Positions 10,101 through 17,964 are shown, counted from the stretch's first letter. The stretch: DNA of 64,000 nucleotides from Jeotgalibacillus soli (GCF_000829435.1 NZ_JXRP01000006.1:62001-126000); one strand, 5' to 3'. A program made the numbers and translations. Notes: generated by a model not told the origin, from the sequence alone.

Positions 10101-11522
10101 CGTATTTACCTTGAGGCTGTACCATTGGGTTTCGCCTGGAAATTGAATACTGTTTTCAGCCATTGCCGTATTATTGCTTAGTGTAATTTCATTTGCAGAA
10201 GACAGAATATCCCCTTCATCCCACTGAGGGTCTTCTGGCAGACTAGATAGGTCATATGATAAAGCTGCCACAGGATCGATTAATCCGTAACCAAAGGAAG
10301 TATCATAGCCCTTACCGCCCAAATCCATTGCCGTATTTTTAAGAATGGTTTCTACCTGAAAGGGTGTTAAATCTGGATACTTAGCTAATAGAAGAGAAGC
10401 AACACCTGCTACGACAGGGGAAGCCATTGATGTGCCGCTTAAATTCATATACGTTGATTTTTTCGATGCATCATAAGCAGTGCTATAAACATCTTCACCA
10501 GGCGCCACAACATCGACTGATGGACCATAAGTGGAGAACCAAGAAAGTTTGTTTCGTTCATTGGTAGCTCCTACACTAATGACACCGTTGAAGGATGCAG
10601 GGTACATTGGTTCTTCATTGCTGCTATTGCCAGCTGCCGCTATAACGGTCACGCCTGAATCAATCGCCATTGCAACGGCATCCTCTAAAATTGCAGAGGG
10701 ATAAGGTCCACCCAGGCTCATATTAATAACCTGTGCTCCTTGCTCAACCGCTTCAAGAATTCCTTCAGCGATCGCGTAGTCGTAAGCGGAGCTTGACCCA
10801 TTAAAAACATCGATTGGAAGCAAAGAGGCATTCGGATTAACCCCATATCCCCCAATCCCATTGTTTTTAACGGACCCGATTATTCCAGCAACATGCGTAC
10901 CATGAAGATCGGGGGTGCTCTTCCGCATTGGATCAAGAATATTAACACCTGGAAGCAAATTTGATTTTAGATCCGTGTGCTCCATATATACTCCGGTATC
11001 TATAACAGCAACTGTGACAGGCTCATCCCCTGCAAGCAGCTGTGCTTCCGTTGTATTTAAAATTTGGTGCTGAATCATTTTATCTGCCTTTGGATCCGTT
11101 ATCTCAAGAGTTTGATAAGGAACGCTTGGTGTTACAGAAAGAACCTTACTGTCTTTTTGGTATGTATCTACAATCTTTTCTAAATTTGCGTTCTTTGGAA
11201 GGCTTACTACATCATAATTTAATGCTGGGAATTGCTTCTTTAGCGTAACGCCTGCTGTCTTATGGATATTCTTATTGAAACCCTTTTGATACTTAATGAT
11301 GAGTAATGATGCATCAGGCTTCTGAGGTTGTTCAATTGCGAGAGGGCTTACGTGTACTTTGTTTTCTGAAGTTTCAAGATGACTTAAAATTGGTGATTGG
11401 TTAAATAGCTTGAATTTTTCCTTGCTTCCTTCCGTAAATGCGTGTGCCTGAAAGGGTGTACTAAGAATGAAGAGCGACATACCGATTAAAAACCCTGATT
11501 TAACCCAATTTTTCTTTTTCAC
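7149..11522 (-). CDS. Giant secreted subtilisin-like (S8) protease with wall-binding repeats
   Basis: 1457 aa, GTG start behind GGGAGGAAC. Signal peptide at residues 1-28 (cleavage after AHA). An inhibitor I9-like propeptide region lies near 70-140. The S8 domain carries the triad Asp175 (VAVIDTG), His207 (HGTHVAG) and Ser365 (GTSMASP), with Asn299 (AAAGN) for the oxyanion hole. Residues about 430-1160 hold several beta-rich, acidic segments resembling bacterial pre-peptidase C-terminal domains (DSDFYSF, DQDIFYL, NDEDWYI). The last ~290 residues are three cell-wall-binding type 2 repeats, each opening with R-I/V-x-G-x-x-R-x-E-T-S. Likely a wall-attached exoprotease. Monocistronic; the 5' side is a long AT-rich gap. 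Confidence 0.92.
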   Translation of the reverse strand: MKKKNWVKSGFLIGMSLFILSTPFQAHAFTEGSKEKFKLFNQSPILSHLETSENKVHVSPLAIEQPQKPDASLLIIKYQKGFNKNIHKTAGVTLKKQFPALNYDVVSLPKNANLEKIVDTYQKDSKVLSVTPSVPYQTLEITDPKADKMIQHQILNTTEAQLLAGDEPVTVAVIDTGVYMEHTDLKSNLLPGVNILDPMRKSTPDLHGTHVAGIIGSVKNNGIGGYGVNPNASLLPIDVFNGSSSAYDYAIAEGILEAVEQGAQVINMSLGGPYPSAILEDAVAMAIDSGVTVIAAAGNSSNEEPMYPASFNGVISVGATNERNKLSWFSTYGPSVDVVAPGEDVYSTAYDASKKSTYMNLSGTSMASPVVAGVASLLLAKYPDLTPFQVETILKNTAMDLGGKGYDTSFGYGLIDPVAALSYDLSSLPEDPQWDEGDILSSANEITLSNNTAMAENSIQFPGETQWYSLKVNTGEFLQTVLSGDERFDFAYELLFYANNEDYPFDWLTINDVRNGTSEGNLYQAPENGTIVIGVKEIYGNSSASEAANYGLHLMKSSSLLEDALSEENSLSIELPFSSDESAAGPFYLTGENGDSDFYSFQVSEPQVVKVNLSAIPGIDPAINTYIEEEITDETGTVTERYQIAEGNRQGIGKGESIAFNAYPGVIYNVEITNLYFSDFDFTIENFDWTDGFSFMPVSSNIPYQLQLNGAVLPEDEDGFPYPSEDAVIFEEKWIQGKISSKEYANHMREKKENMPEYDELITEEEDFLLSIAQPLPIEGSASAYIQYSDDMDIYHIQPDETAIYEITGNISPVFEPALHLLVYEEMIGDWVEATSNMFDWTYKNSLEIGLNGGKDYLLVIANTLYQPDTEPYEISIKKSFEIADMNEPNDTDLTATPLLEGKISGDFANVADQDIFYLEPGEEGLYSFTVEPNPDQLNHSVPESLRSPIDPMLVIIEDLNGDGLLDVEDYDTIVLYDNGWDNEIEKGSINRKSESGYFVILVNFAWDTAARATPYELTFKQATTKDEDAGSVIKNNVPSKPLSLKKITDYQLEATGYLNALGEKNDEDWYILPAMKGTTAKVALAAPADVDGALTIYDKTGKLVMHSDSYRAGDDEVFNVSLDAGPYYIKVSDALGNPSADFYQLKINLEAQAGIVARIAGGGRYETSRAFTAQMSDHTLDTVILASGENYPDALAGGVLTNSMNGTILLVKNDPNTINKVKAEAKRLLKTGGKIVLLGGTGVIPANIESELKKDFKVERIAGDNRTETSIAIAKKVSAKPKEIIITSGLNFADALSVVPYATNQKIPILLNSSKTGLSNELIAYIKANSIKKVTLIGGTGPLPDKVAADLQASGVTSVERVSGDDRYETSLEVAKRYYPDIQLAAFASGKSFPDALSGSHMAAYWKMPILLTNGTALTPSIQAWLNNTHPKSLYIYGGTGVINKEIEAELNNYIK

Positions 11523-12031
11523 ATTGTTCCTCCCAAATCGATAATAGTTGTTAGTGTTTAAAGAAAACTGTAGTAGTCTAAAATTCTATTAAATTAGAAT
11601 TGTATTGATAAATAATACCTCTTATTTCATTATTTGGAAATATATAAGTGTTAGACAAAAGCCGACAAAGACTTCATAAGGAAGGAAATTAATTAAAAAG
11701 AATCCGCAGGAGGAATGAATCATTATTTAATATCGCGAGAAAAAAGGTGATCAGCACATAAATGGAGAAAATTAGTAGAGAATAATTAATTCTAAACGTA
11801 GCCTTAACCATGGAGTAAACTAATCTGATAAATCTTCAAAAAGACGGAATAATAATAGATGGATACTTTTGAGAATCTGGAATTAAGCATTTTTCATTGT
11901 GTGAGTGAGCAAAATGTAGACAGCCAAAAATTATCAGGGCAGCAATAAAATGCCGAGGCTATTTGGGGATTAGGTTAAAAGGGACCATGTATATTTATAA
12001 AATAATTTCTCGAATATAAAAGTCTAGTTAC
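11523..12031. other. AT-rich intergenic region
   Basis: Holds the upstream region of the large protease. Several short frames begin behind ribosome-like sites (for example after GGAGG at 11709) but stop within about 12 codons. I see no RNA, repeat or clear promoter; it looks like decayed DNA. Confidence 0.45.
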
Positions 12032-12344
12032 TTAAGCTATATTTTGGATTATGATTCACGTCATATTCTTCCTAAAGTGAAGGCGCTGCTGTATCGTGTA
12101 TTTGCTGAAAATGATGAACTTGTTCCTCTGCAAGAAAGTATAATAATTACTAAAGAACTTATACAGAGTGTTGATACACCATATAAAACATGTAGTAACA
12201 ACAAGTCTTGACTCTGTGACCGCACATATGCACCTAGTCTGGGATGAAATCAAAAGCAAAGCATCACCTGACCGCATCCACATGCTACAAGATTTTAGTA
12301 CTGGACAAAAAGCATTTCACTTTAAAACACCACGATTAAGGTAG
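12032..12344 (+). pseudogene. Frameshifted remnant of an unidentified gene
   Basis: Two consecutive protein-like stretches in different frames: one reading ...YDSRHILPKVKALLYRVF and ending at a stop near 12209, the next resuming at about 12210 as SVTAHMHLVWDEIKSKASPDR and ending FKTPRLR. Codon use and charge pattern look coding, and joining them needs one indel near 12200. I cannot name the family. There is no convincing start or ribosome site. Confidence 0.4.
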
Positions 12345-12454
12345 GTCACTATATAAGGATTTCTTATTGAACCTTATAAAAATAAAATAATAAATTTTTC
12401 TTTGTTAATTTTAAAGTTTAGTATTATTTTTAGATTCTTGATAGGGGGATATAT

Positions 12455-12835
12455 ATGTCATTTGTGTTTAAAGCAATAGACCATGTTCAATTAGCTGCAC
12501 CAAAGGGATCTGAAGAAACCGCGAGAAAATTTTTCAGTGGAATTTTAGGATTTAATGAAATCGAAAAGCCGGAATTGCTAAAAAAGCGTGGTGGTGTGTG
12601 GTTCGAGTTTGATCATTACCAAGTACATATAGGAATAGAAGAACCATTTTTTCCAGCTAAAAAAGCTCATCCCGCTTTTAACGTGGAGAAGATTGAGGAA
12701 TTAAAACGGCATTTAACGAAAAATAATGTATCTTTTACTGAAGATGACAGCCTGCCGGGAGCAAACAGGCTTTATATGAATGATCCATTTGGCAATCGAA
12801 TTGAAATTTTGGATCGGATTCAAGGGGATATATAG
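12455..12835 (+). CDS. VOC superfamily (glyoxalase-like) protein
   Basis: 126 aa, one vicinal-oxygen-chelate module: IDHVQLAAP at the start, a central GGVWFEFDHYQVHIG strand pair, and the C-terminal YMNDPFGNRIEIL typical of the fold. Putative metal ligands His in the first strand and Glu in the last (IEIL). Members include glyoxalases, dioxygenases and fosfomycin/bleomycin resistance proteins; none can be chosen here. Ribosome site GATAGGGGG; own terminator. Confidence 0.85.
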   Translation: MSFVFKAIDHVQLAAPKGSEETARKFFSGILGFNEIEKPELLKKRGGVWFEFDHYQVHIGIEEPFFPAKKAHPAFNVEKIEELKRHLTKNNVSFTEDDSLPGANRLYMNDPFGNRIEILDRIQGDI

Positions 12836-12851
12836 ATTCTTTAACGATATG

Positions 12852-12884
12852 ACACCGTTCTCTCCTTGAACGGTGTTATTTTAA
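12852..12884 (+). terminator. Rho-independent terminator
   Basis: Perfect 9-bp stem ACACCGTTC/GAACGGTGT with a 7-nt loop and TATTTTA tail just after the VOC gene. Confidence 0.8.
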
Positions 12885-13415
12885 TGGCTTATTGATTTTA
12901 TGAAAGAACTGTTTTAATTAAGTTATTCCCCTGTTTTTTCACTTTTTTGTCGACTGAAACTTTTATAAAATTCTTTAAAATGCACCTGGAATAAAATACA
13001 ATTAATGTAATGTGAATACTGAATGGAAGGGAGATGGAAAAAACGAAAAGTATTAGGATAGGTATGCGCCTTACTATATTATGATGATTCCAATAATCCA
13101 TATCAATAGCTTTCTTATTGTCAGCAGTTTGTTAGTTGTTTTTACCTTAATGGTGATAGTTCATTCATATGTTGCTTATCTTTATGCTTGAAAAATAGTA
13201 AAGACTCAGGAAAATTTTCGAAATCTGCAGATAAACCAATGGTAAATAGATAAGGTTGTAGATCGTTTGATACAAATAAATTTGAAATATACAGACATGG
13301 TTATTTCATTAAATACATCCATCTTCCGCTAAAGAAATGCTAAGAACAAGGATAAAAAAACATAAGAACCGCAGAACTTCCGTAACAAGTACATGTTTAA
13401 AAAGGAGGAAGATGA
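12885..13415. other. Gene-poor region with short fragments
   Basis: A 16-codon frame at 13034-13084 (MEKTKSIRIGMRLTIL, after GGGAG) is followed at once by a 36-codon hydrophobic frame at 13081-13191. Together they look like the N-terminus of a membrane sensor (MCP or kinase type) broken by a stop, but nothing recognisable follows. I treat it as debris rather than genes. Confidence 0.35.
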
Positions 13416-14258
13416 ATGAAGCAGCAAAGAGCATCATTTTGGACGAGAGAACAGGTAAACGCTACCTTGTCAATAAGAGGAAAGGATAGCCATAAAGGAA
13501 CGTTTGGAACTGGTCTGCTTTTGGCAGGAAGTGAAGATATGCCGGGAGCCGCTCTTCTTGCAGGACTTGGCGCAATGCGAAGTGGGATTGGAAAGCTCGT
13601 GATCGGGACGCCAGATGGTGTTATTCCTCTTATTGTTCCGGCTTTGCCAGAAGCAACGTACTGGCGTAATGGCTTGGAAAAAGCAAGAAAGGGGCGTTTA
13701 GAAGAGCGCTATCAAGCGATTGCCATCGGACCAGGGATAGCCTCAACACCAGATCTTGAGCAGGTGATCACACGTGTTTTTGAAATGGATTGCCCTGTTG
13801 TGCTGGATGCAGGAGCTCTTTCGGAGCGTACCTACCCTAAACGCAAACAACCAATTATTCTTACACCGCATCCTGGAGAATTTTCTCGGATAACAGGGAT
13901 TCCATTGGAAGAATTGCAGAAAAATAGGGAGGAGCTGACAAAAGAGTGGGCTCAAAGGCTAGGTGTAACGATCGTATTAAAGGGAAAGGAGACCGTTGTT
14001 GCTTTCCCGGATGGTGATTGTCGTGTAAATCCCACGGGCAATGAATCCTTGGCTAAAGGAGGGACAGGTGATACATTAACTGGCATGATACTTGGCATGA
14101 TATGCTGTCACGACTACTTTAAGCCAGCTGTTTTGAATGCAGTGTATCTGCATGGAGCTTGTGCTGATAAATGGACTGAAACAAACTCTCCCCATACACT
14201 TCTTGCACACGAATTAACCCATTTGCTTCCTGCTATATGGAAGCAACTTGAGAGATAG
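13416..14258 (+). CDS. nnrD: ADP-dependent (S)-NAD(P)H-hydrate dehydratase
   Basis: 280 aa, ribokinase-like fold. Repairs NAD(P)H hydrates in the cytoplasm, using ADP in Gram-positive bacteria. Seen: HKGTFGTGLLLAGS near the N-terminus, AIAIGPGI, PVVLDAGAL, LTPHPGEFSRI and the nucleotide-binding NESLAKGGTGDTLTGMI, all diagnostic of NnrD (B. subtilis YxkO, about 276 aa). The separate NnrE epimerase domain is absent, as is usual for bacilli. AAAGGAGGAAG ribosome site; terminator follows. Confidence 0.93.
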   Translation: MKQQRASFWTREQVNATLSIRGKDSHKGTFGTGLLLAGSEDMPGAALLAGLGAMRSGIGKLVIGTPDGVIPLIVPALPEATYWRNGLEKARKGRLEERYQAIAIGPGIASTPDLEQVITRVFEMDCPVVLDAGALSERTYPKRKQPIILTPHPGEFSRITGIPLEELQKNREELTKEWAQRLGVTIVLKGKETVVAFPDGDCRVNPTGNESLAKGGTGDTLTGMILGMICCHDYFKPAVLNAVYLHGACADKWTETNSPHTLLAHELTHLLPAIWKQLER

Positions 14259-14357
14259 ATACATAGGGTGTCTATATAGAGCTCGTTAATGTCCCAAACA
14301 TAGAAAAATGATCTCCTGACCAAGATTATTCAGTGAAGCAGGATGAAGTAAAATGAG

Positions 14358-14398
14358 AGCCTGGCTTTGAAAAAAAGATTAAAGCCAGGCTTTTTTTA
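14358..14398 (+). terminator. Rho-independent terminator
   Basis: Perfect 11-bp stem AGCCTGGCTTT/AAAGCCAGGCT, 12-nt loop and seven T. Ends the nnrD unit; its stem can also serve the small gene converging from the right. Confidence 0.9.
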
Positions 14399-14406
14399 TT
14401 TATGTT

Positions 14407-14628
14407 TTAAGTTGTTTCTAAAAGTATCGGCAGCCCTTGCTCTTTTAAATCCATGTATATTTCATATTGATAGATCGTGGTACCTAGTTTATGAGCCTTT
14501 TTAAGATTGCTCTTTTTTCCAGTATGAACATAGACATCAGCCTCAATCGCATTCTTGTGAAGAGAGGAGATGACAGCGCTATTGATTTCATTGTTTAGAT
14601 TTTTTAGATGATAAGACATTGAGGACAT
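14407..14628 (-). CDS. 73-aa hypothetical or partial protein
   Basis: A minus-strand frame reading ...SSLHKNAIEADVYVHTGKKS and ending LPILLETT, with protein-like composition. The middle (ADVYVHTGKKSNLKKAHKLG) faintly recalls BRCT-type folds, but I would not assign it. There is no good ribosome site before the first ATG, so it may be the tail of a larger lost gene. Confidence 0.35.
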   Translation of the reverse strand: MSSMSYHLKNLNNEINSAVISSLHKNAIEADVYVHTGKKSNLKKAHKLGTTIYQYEIYMDLKEQGLPILLETT

Positions 14629-14662
14629 TGAAGAAAAGGGGATTAGGCATAAAAATAAAATA

Positions 14663-14880
14663 GTGAGGTTAACTCTTTCTATTTTTATAATGTTGGCCTT
14701 AGTTATTGGGGGAATCTTGGGGTATTTTGCTTATAAAAAAATGGTGTAGAAAAAGCTGTACGTGAGTATTTAATTGAAAATGGAACAGCGGAAAGTGGGA
14801 TTGAGAGTCTAGAACCTTTTGTTGCAAATATAGCTCTGGAACTGTTGTCTGCAAGCCTTATTGGAAGAAATTTAAAATAG
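14663..14880 (+). pseudogene. DUF3139-like small membrane protein, frameshifted
   Basis: A GTG-started segment encodes a hydrophobic helix (LSIFIMLALVIGGILGYFAY) and then stops; in the next frame it continues as VEKAVREYLIENGTAESGIE and further to a stop at 14880. Adding one A to the seven-A run at about 14738 joins both halves. The architecture (N-terminal helix, then a short -EKA-x-YL- domain) matches DUF3139. The C-terminal part of that family is missing. No ribosome site is seen. Confidence 0.5.
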
Positions 14881-14893
14881 AAAATGTACATAT

Positions 14894-14932
14894 ACTACCC
14901 TTTTCATTATATTTGAAAAGGGTAGTTATTTT
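14894..14932. terminator. Hairpin terminator
   Basis: 12-bp perfect stem ACTACCCTTTTC/GAAAAGGGTAGT with a 9-nt loop and T-rich tail on the plus side. It also lies 26 bases past the end of the spore protein gene on the minus strand and may serve both. Confidence 0.8.
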
Positions 14933-14957
14933 TCACTGAAAGAGTTTTAAGTATTTC

Positions 14958-15098
14958 TTATCCATTCATTGCATCCGGGGTTTTTCCCGTTTTATCAAGC
15001 ATTTTTCCTTTGTTCGTTCCTGTTTTATTTCTTGATTGTGTTCCCGTTTGGTTTGGGACGAAATCTTTGCTGTTTTTTTTCGGATTGCTCACATTCAT
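14958..15098 (-). CDS. sspN: Small acid-soluble spore protein, SspN family
   Basis: 46 aa, short enough to be missed by gene finders. A GGGGGTGAT ribosome site precedes ATG. The sequence has the SspN pattern: N-terminal [17 protein letters not shown], a basic [15 protein letters not shown] core, Asn/Lys/Gly/Thr-rich and without aromatic residues except one Phe. SspN-type minor SASPs are made in the forespore and deposited in the spore core. A SigG-like promoter lies at the right distance upstream. It shows that the organism sporulates. Confidence 0.75.
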   Translation of the reverse strand: MNVSNPKKNSKDFVPNQTGTQSRNKTGTNKGKMLDKTGKTPDAMNG

Positions 15099-15111
15099 CA
15101 CCCCCTAAATC

Positions 15112-15141
15112 TAATATGCCCTGTTACAGATTAGATATTTA
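15112..15141 (-). promoter_or_regulatory. SigG-like promoter of sspN
   Basis: On the minus strand TAAATA, 17 bases, then CATATTA, against the forespore SigG consensus TGAATA/CATACTA. It lies 14 bases before the sspN ATG. Two mismatches overall, correct spacing. Confidence 0.5.
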
Positions 15142-15237
15142 TTCATTTGATTAATGATGATTAATTGCTCGCATAAAGCAGAATTGTTGCGAACAATAGA
15201 TGCAGACTCTACAATATGATCAACGTTACAATAATTT

Positions 15238-15252
15238 TTGAAAGCGCTATTA
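15238..15252 (+). promoter_or_regulatory. cre-like CcpA site before gabD
   Basis: TTGAAAGCGCTATTA fits the cre consensus WTGNAANCGNWNNCW at 14 of 15 positions (T for C at position 14). It lies 39 bases before the gabD start, so CcpA could repress gabD on good carbon sources. Confidence 0.55.
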
Positions 15253-15290
15253 TTTCGTGATTCTTACAAACAAAAGGAGGCAGATATGCG

Positions 15291-16715
15291 ATGAAAGGAA
15301 AGCATTTTATTAATGGACAATGGATCGAAAGCGGCGATGGGGTGATTGATGTTTATAATCCTGCAAATGGTGAGCTTGTGGGTACCGTTCCTAATGGCGG
15401 AGAGGAAGAAGCTACTCGTGCGATAGAGGCTGCTGCAGCGGCTTTTCCTGAATGGTCTGCTAAAACGGTGTATGAGCGTGCGGAAATTTTGATGAAGTGG
15501 CATGATCTCTTGCTTGAACATAAAGAGGATTTAGGTAAAACCTTAACAACAGAAATGGGAAAACCCCTTAAAGAAGCGATTGGTGAAATCCAGTACTCTG
15601 CTTCATTTATCTCCTGGTTTGCTGAAGAAGCAAAGCGTTCTTATGGAAGGCTTGTTCCTGCGAGTGCCCCTGATAAGCGGATTCAGGTTCTCAAGCAGCC
15701 GGTTGGTGTAGTGGTATCGATAACTCCATGGAATTTTCCTGCTGCGATGATTGCTAGAAAAATGGCACCAGCATTAGCAGCCGGTTGTACATTTGTTTCC
15801 AAACCAGCTGAACAGACTCCGCTGACAGCGGTTCGTTTATTTGAACTGGCTGAAGAGGCTGGCGTTCCAAAAGGCGTCATTAATCTTGTAACCGGAGATG
15901 CAAAGGGAATTGGGGGAGTGTTTACAAGCCATCCGTCTGTAAGAAAGCTTACGTTCACTGGCTCCACTGAAGTCGGTAAAATTTTGATGAAGCAAGGTGC
16001 AGACCGGATGCTAAACCTTTCTTTAGAGCTTGGCGGACAGGCGCCAATGATCGTATTGGATGATGCGGACATTGATAAAGCGGTTGAAGGAGTAGTCGCT
16101 TCAAAATTCCGAAATGCTGGTCAAACATGTGTATGCGGCAATCGGATCTTTGTTCAGCGCTCAATCCTTGAAACCTTCACTGAAAAGCTTAAAGAGGCAA
16201 CAACTAAGCTGAAGGTTGGCAATGGTTTGACAGAGGATGTCAATATTGGACCGTTGATTGATAAAGATGGCTATGAAAAAGTTCAACGGCATGTAAATGA
16301 TGCAGTGGAAAAAGGAGCGACTGTACTAACAGGAGGAGAAGGCCAAGTTAATGGTGATGCGTACTTCTTCCAACCAACAGTTTTAGCAAATGCCAACACT
16401 GATATGCTGGTTATGAATGAGGAAACCTTTGGTCCTGTTGCACCAATCATGGTGTTTGATGAAGACCATGAAGCGGTTCGCCTGGCAAATGACACGCGCT
16501 TTGGATTGGCGGCTTATTTCTTCACAGAAAATCTTTCAAGAGGGAATGCGATCATGGAAGGCTTGGACTATGGAATCATCGGCTGGAACGATGGAGCCCC
16601 TTCTGTTGCTCAAGCACCATTTGGAGGCATGAAAGAAAGCGGTCTTGGTCGAGAAGGAGGAGTAGAAGGACTAGAAGCGTTTTTAGAAACAAAATATGTC
16701 TCCATTAAAATGTAG
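15291..16715 (+). CDS. gabD: Succinate-semialdehyde dehydrogenase (NAD(P)+)
   Basis: 474 aa, aldehyde dehydrogenase superfamily. Converts succinate semialdehyde to succinate, the last step of GABA use. Active-site residues seen: Asn148 (PWNFP), Glu247 (LELGG) and Cys280 (NAGQTC), with the cofactor loop FTGSTEVG near 222-229. The length and the C-terminal [13 protein letters not shown] match GabD; related aldehyde dehydrogenases cannot be ruled out because no gabT is adjacent. An overlapping out-of-frame ATG at 15286 is ignored; AAAGGAGG is well spaced to the chosen ATG. Confidence 0.88.
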   Translation: MKGKHFINGQWIESGDGVIDVYNPANGELVGTVPNGGEEEATRAIEAAAAAFPEWSAKTVYERAEILMKWHDLLLEHKEDLGKTLTTEMGKPLKEAIGEIQYSASFISWFAEEAKRSYGRLVPASAPDKRIQVLKQPVGVVVSITPWNFPAAMIARKMAPALAAGCTFVSKPAEQTPLTAVRLFELAEEAGVPKGVINLVTGDAKGIGGVFTSHPSVRKLTFTGSTEVGKILMKQGADRMLNLSLELGGQAPMIVLDDADIDKAVEGVVASKFRNAGQTCVCGNRIFVQRSILETFTEKLKEATTKLKVGNGLTEDVNIGPLIDKDGYEKVQRHVNDAVEKGATVLTGGEGQVNGDAYFFQPTVLANANTDMLVMNEETFGPVAPIMVFDEDHEAVRLANDTRFGLAAYFFTENLSRGNAIMEGLDYGIIGWNDGAPSVAQAPFGGMKESGLGREGGVEGLEAFLETKYVSIKM

Positions 16716-16764
16716 TGTTTCACTACTTTATCTATCATTGAAAAAAATGAATGGTTTTCAGAGA

Positions 16765-16810
16765 AGAGGGTGTCCCAAAAGTATAAAGCTTTTGGGCACC
16801 CTCTTTTTTC
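16765..16810 (+). terminator. Rho-independent terminator
   Basis: Long stem AGAGGGTG-CCCAAAAG / CTTTTGGGCACCCTCT with one bulged T, then six T. Ends gabD. Confidence 0.9.
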
Positions 16811-16944
16811 CGAGAAAATAGCTCTATAACATAAGAAAATCGTTCCTTTCTCGTATGGTAGGTTGTGGTGACTTTATTATACCAAAAAGGATGATTTTCT
16901 TCTTTTTTTTACCTTAGTTTATATGCTGATATTGATTCTTGCAC

Positions 16945-17079
16945 CCTGTTGATTGGAGTGGAAGGGGCGAGACTCCTGCGGGAGAAGCGAGTCAACGGGA
17001 GACCCCGCAGGCGCGAATGCGCCGAGGAGGCTCCCGGACCGCCCGCGGAAAGCGAGTCCCTGGAGCGGAAATCAACAGG
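16945..17079 (+). repeat. GC-rich dispersed repeat, copy 1
   Basis: A 135-bp element far richer in GC than its surroundings, bounded by the 10-bp inverted ends CCTGTTGATT / AATCAACAGG. Inside are complementary blocks (GACTCCTGCGGG against CCCGCAGG; GGGAG against CTCCC) that would give a strongly folded RNA. Two more copies occur in this window. I know such elements from several Bacillus genomes, but not an accepted name. It has replaced the 5' part of the gene that follows. Confidence 0.85.
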
Positions 17080-17080
17080 C

Positions 17081-17380
17081 CAACTGCATTTTGATCAGGC
17101 GATTAAATGGGTGTGGCAGAATGAATCATTCTCTTTTGTTGGAGGTGAGTCCAATCTAACGGCCCAGTCTAGAGGAGTTAAGGCAACTAAAATGGTTTTA
17201 GAAAGATATGCTGGCAAAAATGTTGTAATTGGGACACACGGAAATATTCAGGTGCTGATCATGAAGTGCTTCGATTATCGCTATGATTTTCCTTTTTGGC
17301 AGGGCCTTACGATGCCGGATATTTATAAGCTTATTTTTAACGAAAAAGAAATAGAAAAAGTTGCTAGAATTGTGATGTAG
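17081..17380 (+). pseudogene. Histidine phosphatase (phosphoglycerate mutase-like), 3' fragment
   Basis: About 99 codons open straight out of the repeat: FDQAIKWVWQNESFSFVGGE, later NVVIGTHGNIQVLIM and PFWQGLTMPDIYKL. These match the C-terminal half of small histidine phosphatases, including the second catalytic His (GTHGN). The N-terminal RHG motif that carries the phospho-accepting His is missing, so the fragment cannot be active. An open frame runs back through the repeat to 16949, but that part is translated repeat DNA. Confidence 0.8.
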
Positions 17381-17412
17381 TAAAATATATCAACTTATCG
17401 TTTTGGATAATC

Positions 17413-17442
17413 GTCATAAATATGACATGATTTGACGTCAAA
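17413..17442 (+). promoter_or_regulatory. Two perfect palindromes upstream of merR
   Basis: GTCATA-AA-TATGAC is followed four bases later by TTTGACGTCAAA. Both are perfect dyads about 75-100 bases before the regulator start; the second overlaps a TTGACG -35-like hexamer. They are candidate operators for the downstream MerR protein or another regulator. Confidence 0.4.
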
Positions 17443-17515
17443 CCATAACGTTGTACTGTACGGTTTTTTGTTGTATGTGCTATTCTTAGATCATCTGCAT
17501 GAAAATTGAGGGGGA

Positions 17516-17923
17516 ATGGACCTTGGGGAGGCTTTACTCCGTATTGGCCAAGTGGCGGAACTAAGCGGTCTATCTGCAAGAACGATTGACTACTATACAC
17601 GCCAAGGATTACTAAATTACGAGCGATCGTCATCAAATTACAGACTCTACCATCAAAATGTTCTTCAAACATTAGAGCGAATAAAATTATTAAAAAAACA
17701 GCGACTATCCCTAACCGAAATATCAGCCGCGCTTCATATTCCAAGTATGCAAGCGATCGAGCCGTTGGTAGTTGAGGTACAAGAGGAAATAGATTCCTTG
17801 CAGCAAAAGCTGACGGCACTTGAGGAACAAATGAAAAATACCCCTCAAGAAGAAAGAAAAATTGTGTACGAAGAGCTTGCCCATAAACTTACAGATGTTA
17901 TGCAGCTTTTAACATTACTTTAA
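17516..17923 (+). CDS. MerR family transcriptional regulator
   Basis: 135 aa. Winged helix-turn-helix at residues about 8-50 (IGQVAELSGLSARTIDYYTR, then GLL and NYRLY), followed by a coiled dimerisation helix (EEIDSLQQKLTALEEQM). The C-terminus is short and has no Cys, so a metal-sensing role of the CueR type is not supported. It is 38 bases upstream of the CBS-domain transporter gene and is probably cotranscribed and its regulator. Starts at ATG behind GAGGGGG; a decayed copy lies 2 kb downstream. Confidence 0.85.
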   Translation: MDLGEALLRIGQVAELSGLSARTIDYYTRQGLLNYERSSSNYRLYHQNVLQTLERIKLLKKQRLSLTEISAALHIPSMQAIEPLVVEVQEEIDSLQQKLTALEEQMKNTPQEERKIVYEELAHKLTDVMQLLTLL

Positions 17924-17930
17924 ATCTCGC

Positions 17931-17964
17931 GGAGGTGAATCCCTCATTATGAGGGAAAGAATTG
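17931..17964 (+). promoter_or_regulatory. Shine-Dalgarno / hairpin / TTG start module, copy 1
   Basis: A perfect GGAGGTG is 24 bases from the TTG start, too far for normal initiation. Between them TCCCTC-ATTAT-GAGGGA forms a 6-bp hairpin of 17 bases; folding it leaves an effective spacing of 7. The same layout with a different loop is present in the paralogue. Confidence 0.65.

Noticed and set aside
12056-12283. 75-aa minus-strand ORF
   Set aside because: The plus strand at this place shows better coding character (decayed gene); no ribosome site on the minus strand.
13034-13191. Two tiny genes
   Set aside because: Short, overlapping out of frame, and best read as the broken start of a membrane sensor.
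14969-15154. 61-aa Phe-rich ORF on the plus strand
   Set aside because: It is antisense to the sspN-type gene, lacks a ribosome site and has an unlikely composition.
16949-17080. Protein-coding N-terminus of the phosphatase frame
   Set aside because: This part is translated GC-rich repeat, and its proline/arginine-rich product has no family; the repeat explains it.
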